Shown here piece after piece: positions 11,083-23,213 of a DNA stretch of 64,000 bases; position 1 is the first letter of the stretch, and the number at the start of each line of letters is the position of its first letter. A program made the position numbers and the translations under genes. Under the pieces are notes generated by a model. The model worked only from the letters and a program-made list of their open reading frames with translations. It did not search any database and was not told where the DNA came from. This stretch comes from Fulvia fulva (lineage: Eukaryota; Ascomycota; Dothideomycetes; Mycosphaerellales; Mycosphaerellaceae): NCBI RefSeq assembly GCF_020509005.1, contig NC_063015.1, forward strand, positions 6,062,501-6,126,500, given 5' to 3'.

Positions 11083-12381
11083 CTATGTCGCATACTCATC
11101 TTGCACCCACTCGCCCTTCCCCTCCAACTCCTCAGCAACTTCCACCAGTTTCTCCAGCTGGGCAGTCTTAACCAAACCCACGAAAGGCATCATCCAGTTG
11201 AGCCCACCACGACGTACCTGTCCGTAGGTATCCAGCAGCTCTTGCAACGTCCCACCTGGCATTTCCTGCGCCCTGTCGTGTTTTTTCTGTTGCGCCTTCT
11301 CCCGCTTGATGATTTGTTGCTTGTGCCGTTCGGACCAGTGCTCCACCTTCCGCTGATGGATGGAGTACTTGATCTCCTCGTGCTTTGGTGGCGGCTGGTA
11401 GCTTGGTAGTTGCTTCTTGATGGTGCTCCTGTACCAATTGAGCTCTCTGATCATGAAGGCATCGATTTGAGATGGAGCACTGAGCTTTGGGATGTAGCAG
11501 CCGGTGTGAGACTCCCAGCGGATCTCGGTCAATTTCATGAAACCGTCTGGCTGTCGCTCGAAGATGCCGGAGATGCGGTTGAAGTGTTTTGCGGACTTGC
11601 CGTCGTTCTCTTTGTTGAGCTTGGAGACGGCTGGGATACTGTGTGCAACATAGGGCATAAAGTTGAGCAGCTGCACCTCGGTGAAGTGGATGCGCTGAAG
11701 ACGGGAGGTGATGTGTTCCGGGATGGATGGTGGAATGTTGCCCCAAGCCTCGGTCTTCTCGACCTTGAGTCCTGAGACATCGACGAAAGCAGTAAGTCTG
11801 TTGGATAGCTGGCGCAGAGTCTCGTTGTGGAATGGCTTCATGCGCAGCATGGTGTGAACATCTCAGAAGTCCTCCTGGTTGATGGCGTGGAGGGTGTAGC
11901 CGGTTGAAGGTAGGCGACGATATGTCTCGAGGGCTGTGGGGATGGTGTGGCCGACGAGTATGTCGAGGATCTCTTGTGGGAGTTTGGCCGTCGCCTTGTT
12001 GGTGGTGGCGATGTGACCGAAGTAGTCGAAGCCGTGCTTGCTAAGCTCGTCGACCATGTCTGCGGTATCGTCATTTTCTTCCTCGACTTCATCGCAATCG
12101 GCCGTGTCGCTACAGGATCCTGTGGCATCATCGCCGACGTCGTCATTCTCGTTCTCGTGCTCCTCGCCGTGGAGAGTAGCCTCCTGCCACTCTTCATCAT
12201 CCCAGATGGCATCGTCTTCGCATTTGCTGGCCCGCTGACGGCGGCGCTGCCTGGAGTCTCGGGTGACACGTTTTGAAGCGAGCTGGACCTCGTCCAGATA
12301 GCCGTCGTGGGTCTTGCGCAACAGCCCTACACTAGGCCCATACTTACGCCCTAAAAGTGTGGTTGGCGGACAGTAGCCCAT
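11083..12381 (-). CDS. F-box-like protein interrupted by one in-frame TGA
   Basis: One reading frame runs from an ATG at 12381 to the stop at 11083 (433 codons) and is broken only by a TGA at 11865-11863. Upstream are an acidic region (about residues 55-120: EEHENENDDVGDDATG) and an F-box-like helix, AKLPQEILDILVGHTIPTAL. Downstream, in the same frame, the protein continues with an ATG 12 nt after the TGA. It runs through a globular part (RIHFTEVQLLNFMPYVAHSI) and a Lys/Gln-rich coiled coil (QQIIKREKAQQKKHDRAQE). Both halves keep coding-like composition. No GT-AG pair removes the stop. A CGA-to-TGA change would explain it. Alternatives are two separate short proteins or readthrough. SCF-type role inferred only from the weak F-box. 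Confidence 0.58.
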
Positions 12382-14487
12382 GACTGTGTGCGACTCCACG
12401 CTCTCTTCGGTACTCGAACTGACTATTGATTGAAGATGCTGTGGATGGTGACGAAACTCCAGATGTCGACGGTGTGTTGTGCGATGAGAAGGTCTGGGCC
12501 CGGAAGATAAATGCGCTCAGCTTCAAGCCGATTCACTTGATGCTTCGACGCAAGTCTCCATGGCAACAGTCTGGTGAGACGCAGCTCGTGCATCTCTTGC
12601 TATTCACTTCTGCCTCTTAGCTTGAAGACCGTGCGCCTTGATCATACCTGGATGCAGTCGTCCAATGGGGATTGTTGCAGAACGAATAGTCATCGAACAC
12701 ATTCGATCGATCTGCTGCATTTAAAGACGAGCCAAGACGAGACTGGGCTGGACCTGATGCAGATAGCCATCGGCAGCTTCGGCACCAGACGAAGACATCT
12801 CCATACCACCTACCCAGATCTGTGCATATTCCTGGACGACGCATCAGCAAAGCAGCCGCCGTCACTTTGGCCTTGATTCGGCTGGTCTGAGCTTTTCGAC
12901 CTTCCAGTTCACAACAAAACCTTTACCTATCACACGGATATCCGTAACAAGCGATGCTGAGGACTGCATGAAGCGAGACTATGAAGGTCGTACAGACAGC
13001 AGTCTCGAAGCGCGCCACCAAAATGACCAGCAGTGGCAAACTCCGACCCCTGGTCAGATGGACCTTTTTCCAAGAACCTGACAAGAAATGACCGTCTCCG
13101 TGGAATTGTGGTGTAGAAGATCATGCTGAACTGGTTGAAGGCGTGTCATCAACAGCGTACCAGCTGCACTACTTCGCTCTGTTGGTTGTGTGGTTGAAGC
13201 GATCCCCCGATGTACGACCAAAGCAGCGCCAGACACCACAAGGCCCTGCATGTCCGAGAATCATCTCGGTGGCCGATGGAGGGTGGTATCGTCCAAGGTA
13301 GCGCTGTTTCCGATGCCGATCCTTTCGTGCAGTCTGTCCGATGTCAGGCATTCGTGGGCAGAGCGCTCGGAGAGTCAAGACTTCGACCGGTTGTTTGATC
13401 GCTGATGGAGCAACAAGACTGCGCAGATGCAGGTGTGTGTTGGCGGAGGAAGCGGTGGCGGCGGAGTTGCGAAGGAAGCAGGGGGTGGGGGTGGAGCCGG
13501 CACCCGGTCGCAATCTCGGCTGAAGTCGGCATCCTTGGCGGTTCTCCTTCATCGTCTTCCTCTCGACGACATCAACATTGATGATACATCATCGGCAACG
13601 TTGGGACTTCATCAAACTCCAGTCACATCATGCCCATTGGCACAGGTAACGCCAGATTGAGGACGCCATACCGCAGTGTGGGAAGTCTTCCATGGACGTT
13701 TCTCTCTGAACTGGTCTGAAGGACCGCAAGAAGAGATGAGACCCCTCCATGGCATTAACAGTCACTCTTGATGTCGCCGTCTCCGTCTGGACCTGGGAGT
13801 CCTTAACAGCGGCTGCCCACATGCTTGAAACAAGGTGTGGCTTGAGGAATCATGGTCATCTCGGTGCACATGGACGGCTTGGCGATGAATCCACCGAATC
13901 CGAGCATCGGCTGCCTTCACCTCACACTCCTGCTGGCTGCGCGTGGCGGACTGAGTTCTTCTCAGTATCCCGGTACAGCTGCAGTATACGGGACCCACAG
14001 AACTGTGCCTGACTTGGCACCCTCCAGACCTTCCTACTCTCTACGAAAGCAATCGAAGGCACTGCGGCATCCCCCCAGTATGACGGCTCCTCGAGTCGTC
14101 TGTCACAGCATGCATCCGGATCACAGCACGCTTCCAAAACATGCAAGCTTGCGAGGCTGAAGACACGATCGCTCCCAGGAGCGCGAAGTGGTTGTGTTCG
14201 ATATGGCCAGTGTGTGCCGGGTAAACACTCCGCTGGATACGGCTTGTGAGCCCTGTCTCGAGCTCTCGTGCACACTGTAAGTGTGCCGCCTTAGCCAAAA
14301 CGACGCAGGACCTGCATCAGCCACGTGCTTGTTATAAACTTTACGTTACGGAGTGTGTGAGCACTAGATGCATCTACCAACAGGCGCAGTGACGCCTCCA
14401 CGCCAGTCCCAGGACATCGCTGGCGGCGGCAGACTATAGTGCACTTATACGAAGTCACGGGTATGTCCTTGTGGAGATACAGGACAT
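12382..14487. other. No gene recognised
   Basis: Numerous short overlapping frames on both strands without domains. A possible Ser/Thr-rich leader frame (minus, 12526-12345) precedes the F-box-like gene but is out of frame with it. A purine-rich stretch lies near 13441-13500. I see no splice-supported gene. Confidence 0.4.
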
Positions 14488-16273
14488 TTGTCCCACAACA
14501 AAGCCTGCGATCATCAAAATTGTCTGCTCTCAGACTCGTTTGGCTGGATTGCTGCCATTCAGCTCACGCTCCTTGCCCTGGCCACGTGGGCCACAGTTGC
14601 ATTGGCCACATCGCAAAGGGATGCCTGCACCACCGGCGCCGTCAGCAAGTACATGAGCAGGAAGAACGAGCCATGCGTGCAACTCTGGTGCTCTAAGCGA
14701 CTTTCTCCGAACGCTTGGAAGCAAGACCGACCCAGCTGGACGAGCGATATGAAGACATGCAACTACGACGCCGTTTCGAAGAAGCTGGAGAAAGATTTCT
14801 CTGGATCTTTCGAAACTTTCTGCAAGTGCTCTCTCGAGGAGCCCTCTCAGCTTGTCCGGATCCACTTACGATTCGTACATCCGACTACAAGTAATGTATT
14901 TGCAAGCCTGGAACTGTCAGCAACGGTAAAGGTGAGTGCAAGACGACTCCCACAGCCCCAACCTGCTCCTCGCCAAAGGTTCTCAGCACCGACAAGAAAT
15001 CATGCGTTTGCCCAATCACTCTCGATGTGGTAGTCAACGATTGCAAACCAAAGTGTCGAGCAAATCAGATGCGTAGCGCCGCAACGGGTCAGTGCTGCTG
15101 TCCTACAACCAAGCAAGAAAAGAGCGGCAAGTGTGTGTGCAAGACTGGAAGCGGCGACGACAAAGGCGGCTGCACAACCCCAGTGGCATGCTCTGACCCA
15201 CGGACTCTGAGCACAGACGGCAAGGCTTGCGTCTGCACGCCCTCGCCATCTTCATACATCGACCCAAAGATTCTCGGCACTGATGGCAAGACTTGCAAGT
15301 GCAAGACTAGCTGTACCGACGATGGGAATAACGGCTGCCTTCCCTTGCCGCCAGCATGCACGAACCCAAAGGTTCTCGGCGAAGATGGCAAGTCGTGTGT
15401 TTGCAGGACTGGGTACGTGGAGGATGGGAACGGCAGCTGTGTTGCTCCACCTATCTGCTCGGCCCCGTACATCTCCAGCCAAGACAGGAAGACTTGTGTT
15501 TGTCCAAGCACCATGGAGGAACGGGGAGTCTACACTGGAACTGGCATTGTCTCGTGCAGACTCACATGTGTCTGCAAAGATGGCACTGTCGACGATGGCT
15601 CGGGCGGCTGCTCGGCTACTCCCACTTGCACTGGGACTGGTCAACAGTCGAGCCAAGGCGGGAAGACCTGCGAGTGCAAAGACGGCTTCACCGGTGACAG
15701 CAACGAAGTCTGCCGGCAACGTTGCCCAGCGATGTCCCAATCAATCTGGAAACAAGCCAATGCCAATGTGACGATTACAGTATAGAGATCGTGAATGGTA
15801 TGTGCACGAACAAGTGCTTTCGCGGAAAGCTACGCAACAGCCAAGGAGAATGCAGCTGCCCGCCTGGAACCGACCCTTACGGAAACGACTGCATAGACGC
15901 TTGTACAGGCGGCAAGGAACGTCACGGCACGAACTATGACAGGTGCTACTATCCCGCATTACAAGTGGGAAATTCCCAAGGTCAATGCGTGCCCGCTTGC
16001 AGACCAGACCAAGTCAGGAATCCCGAGATCCGGATTTGCGAGTGCGGAGCAGACAGGGAGTTCATGATTGAAGAAGACCGGTGTGTGTCCAGATGCGGGA
16101 CTGGTCAGATTAGAGATGATCATCAATCATGCGCTTGTCTTGACCTGACACAAGAGATCGTCTTGGGCGTTTGCGTGATGCAATGCGAGTCGCCCAAGGT
16201 CCGTAATGAAGAAGGACAGTGTAAATGTCCGCCTGGACAGATACTTGACAGCAAGGGAAGTTGCCAAAAGTGA
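14488..16273 (+). pseudogene. Decayed cysteine-repeat (EGF-like) secreted protein gene
   Basis: Three frames must be joined to follow one protein. The 5' part (from about 14488) has a hydrophobic AAIQLTLLALATWATVALA segment like a signal peptide or anchor, then Cys-rich sequence. From 14850 the frame changes to ACPDPL..., and a TAA at 14892-14894 interrupts it just before CICKPGTVSNGKGEC. From 14895 to about 15715 at least five repeats follow the pattern C-S/T-x-P-K-V-L-x-x-D-G-K-x-C-V-C-x-x-G-x-x-x-D-G-x-G-x-C, resembling EGF-like units of fungal surface proteins. Near 15705-15735 the frame shifts again, and Cys repeats continue to the TGA at 16271. No GT-AG introns of normal size fit the junctions. 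The repeats themselves are clear. The function (adhesin or cell-surface) is inference. A CAA-to-TAA change would explain the nonsense codon. Confidence 0.62.
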
Positions 16274-17313
16274 TTGTACTTTTGGGCTTGTTATTTGCGA
16301 GTAGGCATCAATTGCCACGGAGATCCAAACTGCTCAACAGAGCTTTTTTGCCGTCATTCTATGTTCAGGAGAAACGCCTGTCCACAAGAAGGGACAAGAA
16401 TCGAAGTGGTTGCCTTGATGGTGGGTGAGGAGTCCGCAGATGGATCGCTCAAGCCATAAAGGAAGAGCCTTGACCACAAATACGACGTTGAAGTTGGAAC
16501 TCCCCTTCGACATAGTCGCAGGATTGCAGTCGACCTGATGCTCAAAAAAGAACCCACCTTCCGGACTGGCAGTGTTGAAAGCCCAGTGGCGAGGCTGGCA
16601 GGATCGCCAACAGCATCTAATTGTCGACCTGATTTCGGAGACATTGGGCATGTGTGCTCTTAATTTTGCACTGATCCAAGAGAACTCGTTTCGGAAGCTG
16701 TGCGGAACCACTCAGCGCGAATGTGAGAGTCGCCTTGTCCGACTTTGTGCTATCCCTCTGGGTAGCAATGGATGAAGCATAACAACTACAAACCCTCCAA
16801 TCTACAATCACAAACGGGACTTCCCAGAGATTGAGCCACGATCTTTCAGCCAAGGGTGGTACATTGTGCAGTGCATCTCCCGGCATCAACAGCCCACTGT
16901 TGCGGCGTCAAAAAGCAGGCTGGCGTAGGCCGGCGTCCCTTCATCTACTCTCGCGGATCGGACGAGCCTGACCCTGAGATGCACGAGATCTCTTCTTCGT
17001 GGACAGCGATCGTCCGGCTGGTTACCCTACAATCCTCGGCATGCAACTTGACACTTGCACATGCAGCTCGAATCTTCATTCCTCTGGCGGCGTCTAGACT
17101 TCGATGATTCGCTTCGCAAACCACAACACCTACACGCATCGAGGCTATACCTGCACCACATAGGTTTTGTTGTCGCCATAACATTCCGCGCTCTGCAGAC
17201 GATGTTGTAATCTCTGAAGATCATGGAATGGCAAGCTTTTGTCGCATCGTGTATATCCGTGAGCCTGGACAGACGAGCTCGATGACCACCAACAACTTCT
17301 CACTGTCTTTACA
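16274..17313. other. No gene recognised
   Basis: Short frames only, between the cysteine-repeat pseudogene and the next secreted-protein gene. Confidence 0.4.
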
Positions 17314-18951
17314 ATGCGCGCCTTTTCGTACTTGGTTTCTATCGCGGCGATCGCGTCGGCGCGTGTCATCACTATATCCGAGTACCCCAGTTACTGCCGC
17401 GTATCCAGTAGCAGCATCAGCTTGAACACCGCGGATCCGAGCGCAAGCAGCAGCAGTGGCGTGGACGTTGCTACTTCGAGTGAAAGCAGTCCCGCCGAGA
17501 CATTCACTGAGTCGTCTGCCGCTGCTCACTCCCCCGGTGCAACTGGAGCCTTGCTACCACTGCCGGCCGCAGGCTACCAGTCGCCACCACCGCCTCAACT
17601 CGGTGTCGTGGTACCCGCCGCCGATACGGTCAGCCAGCTCTTCTGCATGAACTATGCCGAAGCTATCAGAGAAGCAGCAGGAATCGAGATAGGTGACAAC
17701 AATGCTTCCTTCGTAGGAACCCAGGCCCAGGAGGGACCACTTGCAGGCAGCTACATCCCCGACTCGTACACGTATGCAGGCCTCTACCAGATTGCGAACA
17801 ATCTTTTGAATACTTCCACCATGTTTTACACGCCGGACTACTCGCACGGATATGTACAGGCCCTCTCTAAGTATCTCGACGTTAACTTCCCGAGGTGGCT
17901 ATCAGATGGTAACGCTCCCGCCCTTCGCTCAGCTACAGATGCTGTCACGCAGACTGCAAACAAGGTCATTGAGGTCCAGAACGTCATCTACGGAGCGAAG
18001 AGTGTCCCGTGGGCAGCCGACAAGGTGCGCGTCGCTACAGCGTTTGAATAGACGATGGCTCAAGTCGGGTAATGCTATCGATGCTCTCGCAACGAGTGCG
18101 TATGCTGATGTTGCCAGTTATAACATGCCAGCCGCCGTTAGAGATCTAATATCTGTCGGACAACTCCTCAACATGGAGCTAGCGGTCACAACAGCTCCCG
18201 ACCCGACCACTGCATTTATACCACTGTACAACGCGCCAGGATACAAGACCTTCGTCGACGAAGCTCAGACAAAAGTTGGGTCTGAGTATGAGCCCGCACA
18301 ATCAAAAGTCTTCACAATCAACACGGGCAAGGAGGCGTCAGACTACAACTTTGGCCAAACTTCCGTAGGTGCTTCTCACGGCGGCTCGTGGCTCTACGGC
18401 TTCGGCGCCAGTGGCGCGGTAGTAACTACGAAGTCGAGCTTGCAGCAGAACAGCGCCGCTACTTCTGTTTCTGTCCATATTACCTATGACTCCCTTTCCG
18501 TTATTGACATCACGCCGGGGCTGTGGTACGTACACATCAATCAGCTCCTTGACAGCATCACCTTATCACAGCCACTGACCTTCCGCCTATCAGGAACGTC
18601 GACGTATCGCAGTACAAGCTTGAAAAGGGCGCGCCCGCAAGTCTCCAGCAGCTAGTAAAGCCGACGCAGCTCGTCGTCGCTAACCGTCTCGGCTACGAAA
18701 TCACCATTGCCGCTGAGCAGGCTGAGTCGTTTGACACCTACTGCAAGACAGTCGTCGAGGCCAGCGGTAGCTTTAGGAACTTCGGCATGACCAGTTGGGG
18801 AGGCTCGGCTAGTTATACCGAGGAGGAGACTCCGCACTCTGCGTCTTATGACAGGGCTACTGGTATCCTGAAGATGGCGCCGAGAGATGATACGGGGGTT
18901 GCTAATTTGGTTGAAGTAGTTAGGTCGAAGTTTAACATTTTGACTACTTGA
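17314..18951 (+). CDS. Unknown secreted protein, one intron, one apparent frameshift
   Basis: The protein starts with a good signal peptide (MRAFSYLVSIAAIASARV). A Ser/Ala-rich linker (about residues 35-75) and a Pro-rich stretch follow, then a globular domain from about residue 95 (VSQLFCMNYAEAIREAAG). The frame from 17314 ends at a TAG (18049-18051), but the protein clearly continues in the +1 frame with RWLKSGNAIDALATSAYADV. No intron of acceptable size lies at the switch (about 18010-18050). Downstream, an intron at 18526-18593 (GTACGT donor, CACTGAC branch, TATCAG acceptor) joins GLW to NVDVSQYKLEKG in phase, and the protein ends at 18951. The C-terminal half alternates beta-type segments (SVSVHITYDSLSVIDITPGL). 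No family recognised. Extracellular location is inferred from the signal peptide. The frameshift is either an inactivating mutation or a sequence error. Confidence 0.6.
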
Positions 18952-20196
18952 AGTACCAGATCTTGTGTAGAGGAAGGCATTGCTTGCGCCCGCGGCTCTG
19001 TGGTATCGCACGAGTTAGTAGAGTAGCAGATGCTACAGTCCGACCATGAATCGACTTGATCGCCGCCCAGTGCGCTGGCATTGCTTGATGACATTTCTAG
19101 GCGGTCGTCGCTCCTATTACCTGCCTGAACTGGCTTATTCACTTTCACCGCCTTATGTTCCTTTCCATTCAAGGCGCGGTGCGGTCGGTGCAGATCGCAT
19201 TGTGTACTATCGTCTGTCCCAGTCAGTAAGAAAACGGTATATTCTGGCTACCCGAGCCGCCTGTCCTGGCAGCGACGAGGTCTGGCAGTTCCATGATGCA
19301 CAGATGAGGATCTGCTCAATCCGAACATGGTCCACCAGTGGCTCGCCGCAGCGCACATACAATGTAGCCTTGACGCCTAGCCTCACACGGGGCCAATGTG
19401 TCGACGATGTCTGTTTGGGCTAGTACGACCCAGATGAACGTGGGAAGTTCAGATTGGCTTCCCAGTGAGGACGGCGGCAATGTCAGCAGATGACCATGCC
19501 CATCCACACTAGGCAATCTCCAGTGCAAAAACAATACCACTGCCACAATTATTCCCCGCCTAGGAGCAACGTACGACCGGTGCCCTTCATGCTGATCGCC
19601 ATCACGATCGTCCATATCGAGCAACCTCCGCGCCACGGCTTCAGCTCGTACAGTTCTGCCGCTCTAAACAGTCGCTCTGGTCGAATGAGCTACTGGGACG
19701 AAGATGGTTGTTAACGGCACAAGGAAGTGGATCGTATATGAAGGCTTGCAGACAATTGGTATGCAGAATGTCCATGTGCGTCAACACCGGAACGGGACGA
19801 ATGTGCCGGTGTCCGAGATATATACCACTGAAACACCTCCCACCTCGACGACCGTCCTTGGCTGGATGGCTCGGTCTGGACGTCTTCAAATCCTTGTCAT
19901 GCATCACCTGTCTATACTACCCCAATCGACTATCGGTTGGGTTGGTCCAGGCATCTTGATCTCGATGTAGGCCTTTGGCCAAAGATGGCTGTTCCCGGTT
20001 TGCCGCGAGAAGGAACACAAGGTGACGAAGGAGATCTCGACTGCGCTCAAAGGTTGTCGTCATGGTCTGTCTCTGACGAAAAGTCCATCTACAAGAATCG
20101 AAAATGTCATCAGTTGCATCAAGCATCGTAAAAGCCGCCTCCCACTTCCTCCGCCGATCCCAGCCCGCCCCCCCCCCCCTGCCAGCAAGCTGACGT
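18952..20196. other. No gene recognised; C12 homopolymer at 20168-20179
   Basis: Only short frames. A run of 12 C residues lies just past the 3' end of the lysozyme-like gene. Confidence 0.45.
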
Positions 20197-20963
20197 CTAG
20201 CACGTCCGTCCTGCCCGACAACCCGCCTTAGGATCCCGATACCGATTCTCATACAACTCTTTCCAACACCCCCGATCCGCCCCACAATCCCCCATCCCCT
20301 TCAAAACCAGCGCCGCGGCCATGACATTATCCCTCGGCGCATACCTCCTCCCGCCCTTCAAGCCCTCATTCCCATCCACCACACCCGCCCACGCATTCGG
20401 ATCAATCTGCGTCAGTCCCCCATTAGAAGCGAGAGGATGCCCCTTGGACTCCGTCCAAATCACATCCCGCAAAACATCCCCCGGCACACCACTTTCCGCG
20501 CTCGCGGCGGATATGGCGGGGCCGTAGACGGTGGCGATGTCCTCGGGTGTGAGGTCCATGGAGCCGAAGGCTGGGTAGTTCTCCCGTTGGCGGTCGTTCG
20601 CGGCTTGGGCGAGGGGCAGTCGAGGATGAGTTGCCAGGGGTCCGAGGGGGCGAAGGCGGAGTCGACGGCGCAGGTGAAGCCGGCTTGGGCGTAGTTGTTG
20701 GCGGCGGTGTGGTGGAGGGATTCGGCGAGGGTTTCTTGCGTGAGGGCGGCGAGTTCTTGCGTCATCATGCCTTGCCATTGGGCGGCCATGCCGTCTGTCC
20801 AGCCGGTGGGGGTGCAGGGGGTGTAGCCTCCATCGGCGCGTTTGGGGGAGGAGTGTAGGTGGGCGTGGTGTTGGTGGTGGCGGTGGCCTGGGCTTGGGTC
20901 GGGGATTGCGGAGGTGGTCAAGGCCAGTGTTGCGGCGAAGAGAGCGCGGAGTGTTGGTGCCAT
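20197..20963 (-). CDS. Secreted lysozyme-like (SLT/transglycosylase-fold) protein, one-base frameshift
   Basis: The N-terminus is a signal peptide (MAPTLRALFAATLALTTSAI), then a His-rich propeptide ending in a KR dibasic site (SSPKRADGG). The C-terminal domain contains SGVPGDVLRDVIWTESKGHP, followed by SNGGLTQIDPNAWAG. This is the arrangement of SLT-type lysozyme folds: catalytic Glu in the ES motif, then a G-L-x-Q-I-D segment. Such enzymes cleave beta-1,4 linkages in peptidoglycan or chitin-like polymers. Near the middle the frame shifts. Adding one C to the C4 run at 20613-20616 turns DCP... into a continuous reading through AQAANDRQRENYPAFGSMD, giving exactly 256 codons. The loss in a homopolymer may be a sequencing error or a real mutation. 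The lysozyme call rests on motifs only; substrate unproven. Confidence 0.62.
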
Positions 20964-21936
20964 CTTGGTCGTGAATGCTGGTATTGTTGCGTGGGAAGAT
21001 GTGCAACAGTGTCAAGTTTTTGGACTGCGGTGTTATTACGTCAAAAGATGTGCAACAAAGTCAAGTCGCTGGATCGCAATATATGCTTGCTTCCTAGTCG
21101 TCGTCGTCGTCGGTGAAGGAGTATAAGACTCTACAGGCGCCCAGCACCAATCTAGTCGTGAATACTGTCTCTCTGCAAAAGGAGTGTGTGGTTGATCTGC
21201 GGACAAGCTACATGTACATCCAGCACAGCTGTTGTATAAATGCAAATGAGCACAACAGGAAAGACTGGATGTTCCAATCTTTCAACAACAAGTCGTGCTT
21301 GGTGAAAGGGTGATGTGCAGGCTTGCATACCTATAAATCACGACCAAGGGTGTTGGGCGTTAGATACGCTCGTGAATCGCGATGGGGTCGTGACATGGAT
21401 CCCGGTCATTGCCATGCTTCAATGACGCCGCACCAACTGGACACCGCATATACTGCCGTGACGCCCGGCTGAGTTTCGTCGCACGATGGCGTGAGACAGC
21501 CGCGTGAGACAGCCAACCAATCTTGGCGCATGCAAAAGCGCTGGCCTTGTAAGGTCCCGGGCGTTGATCAGGGCGCAACAGTGAGCTAGTCAGCACATTG
21601 CTTGATGACCGTGAGGTGTACATTTGTACGTCTTGCTGGTGAAGGTTGGCTGTCGGGACATAGTACAAGATGAGTCGGGAGGGCAAGATTTGGCGAAGGT
21701 GTGCAAGTAACGGTGAAGCAGTAACCGTATCGAAAAATCGCCGACCGACTGGAGCTGAAGAGGCTGCAGCAAAAAGAGTCGAGAGAAATGTGTTCTGGTC
21801 TGCTGATGAAGCGATGTGGATGAGCCTGCACATCGATGAACATAACGAGAACATACCCAATTCTCCCCAATCCTACGCCCGAGAGGCGCAACTACCCACC
21901 ATCCACACGTGGTACGCCATACATTCTCTGCTGTCA
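20964..21936. other. Intergenic, no gene recognised
   Basis: Upstream region of the lysozyme-like gene and downstream region of the alcohol dehydrogenase gene. Short frames only. Confidence 0.45.
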
Positions 21937-23213
21937 TCATGCATTCGCCCTAATCTCCACCTCCCCCACCTCCTCCTTACTCCCCATCTTAAACACAATC
22001 TTATGCACCTTCCTCTGCTCAAAATCCCTATACGCCTTCGGCGCCTCCTCAATACTCATCGTCTTCCCACACAGGAATGCGACTTTCTTCTGTTCCTGTA
22101 CAAGAAGGGCCAGTGCTTCTTCGAAGATGGAGCGGACCGGGCACCGGCCAAAGGCCATGCTGACGTTTTTGCCGTAGAGCATGAGGCCGTTGACTTCCCA
22201 TTTTTCGGTGCTGGGGGGGGGTGGTGTTAGTGGTGCGATGACTGCAGTGTATGAAGGGGTGCTTACTGCACGCCAATGGAGCTGATGGCGCCCCAGGGTC
22301 TGATCATCTCAAGGCCCATGTTCCAGGCGTCTGCGTGGCCGACAACTTCCATGACCACGTCTGCGCCTCGTCCACCCGATGCATCCTTGATCTTCTGCAC
22401 GGGGTTGTCGTTCAAATGGATCGGTATCGCACCCAATGCCTTCGCCTGCTCCAATCTCTCCGGCACGGTATCAATAGCATACACCGTCTTAACCATAGTC
22501 AATGCACACGTAATAGCGCAAATCCCCACCGGTCCACACCCAATGCAAGCAACAGTATACTCGTCCCGGTCGCGCTGTGGCAGATTTTTCAGATATCGCG
22601 CTGCGGAGAAATATCCCGTCGGGAATACGTCGCTCATCAGGACCAGCATCTCTTCGGGAATGCCGGCCGGGGTCTTGACGAAGGTGGTGTCGGCGAGTGG
22701 GCAGCGGACGTATTCGGCTTGGCCGCCGTCGATGGTGTTGGCGGGCGCGGAGTTGCCGAAGAGTTCGCCTTTTGCGCATCGGGATGCTTGGCCGCGGACG
22801 CAGTAGTAGCAGTCGCCGCAGGCTGTGTAGAAGGGTACGACGACCTGTAGTATCATTGTATCAGGTGTGTGTTCTCTTGCTGGTACGGATGGTCTTTACC
22901 TTGTCACCAATGTGGAACTTCTTCACAGCATCGCCCTTCTCCACAATCTCACCCACAAACTCGTGCCCGCAGATGAAGTTGGGTGGGCATTTGAGGTGAC
23001 CGCGGTAGAAGTGGAGGTCGCTGCCGCAGAGGGCTGTGCTGGAGACCTTGAGGATGGCGTCGGTCGGGTCCTGGAGTTGTGGGTAAGGACGGTCTTCGAC
23101 GACGATCTGGTGTGAGTGTCAATGGCAGGTCAGTGGTGTGTTGTACGCAAGGCACCACGAACATCGTAGTCGCCCTTGAGCACGACGGCTCGCATGGTGC
23201 TTGGCTTGGACAT
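21937..23213 (-). CDS. Zinc-dependent alcohol dehydrogenase (MDR family)
   Basis: Intact gene: 4 exons (23213-23163, 23106-22900, 22844-22267, 22210-21937), 369 residues. All three introns (56, 55, 56 nt) restore phase exactly. The first uses an unusual GTTCGT donor, and the third ends in a long C run before CAG. Catalytic zinc ligands are visible as Cys44 (ALCGSDLH), His65 and Glu66 (ICGHEFVGE). The structural zinc lobe has Cys95, 98, 101 and 109 (ACGDCYYC...C). The Rossmann nucleotide-binding motif is CIGCGPVGICA. Length and motifs fit NAD(P)-dependent medium-chain dehydrogenases that oxidise or reduce alcohols and aldehydes in the cytosol. The exact substrate cannot be read. It is divergently arranged with the adenylation-domain remnant, with about 650 bp between start codons. 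Confidence 0.93.

Noticed and set aside
15089..15740. Long minus-strand open frames opposite the cysteine repeats
   Set aside because: Shadow frames of a repetitive GC-rich gene; no Cys or domain logic.
18010..18050. Very short introns (16-27 nt) that would rescue the secreted protein's frame
   Set aside because: Below any accepted intron size and lacking a branch point.
20168..20179. C12 tract as a regulatory or telomere-like element
   Set aside because: A plain homopolymer; no repeat unit around it.
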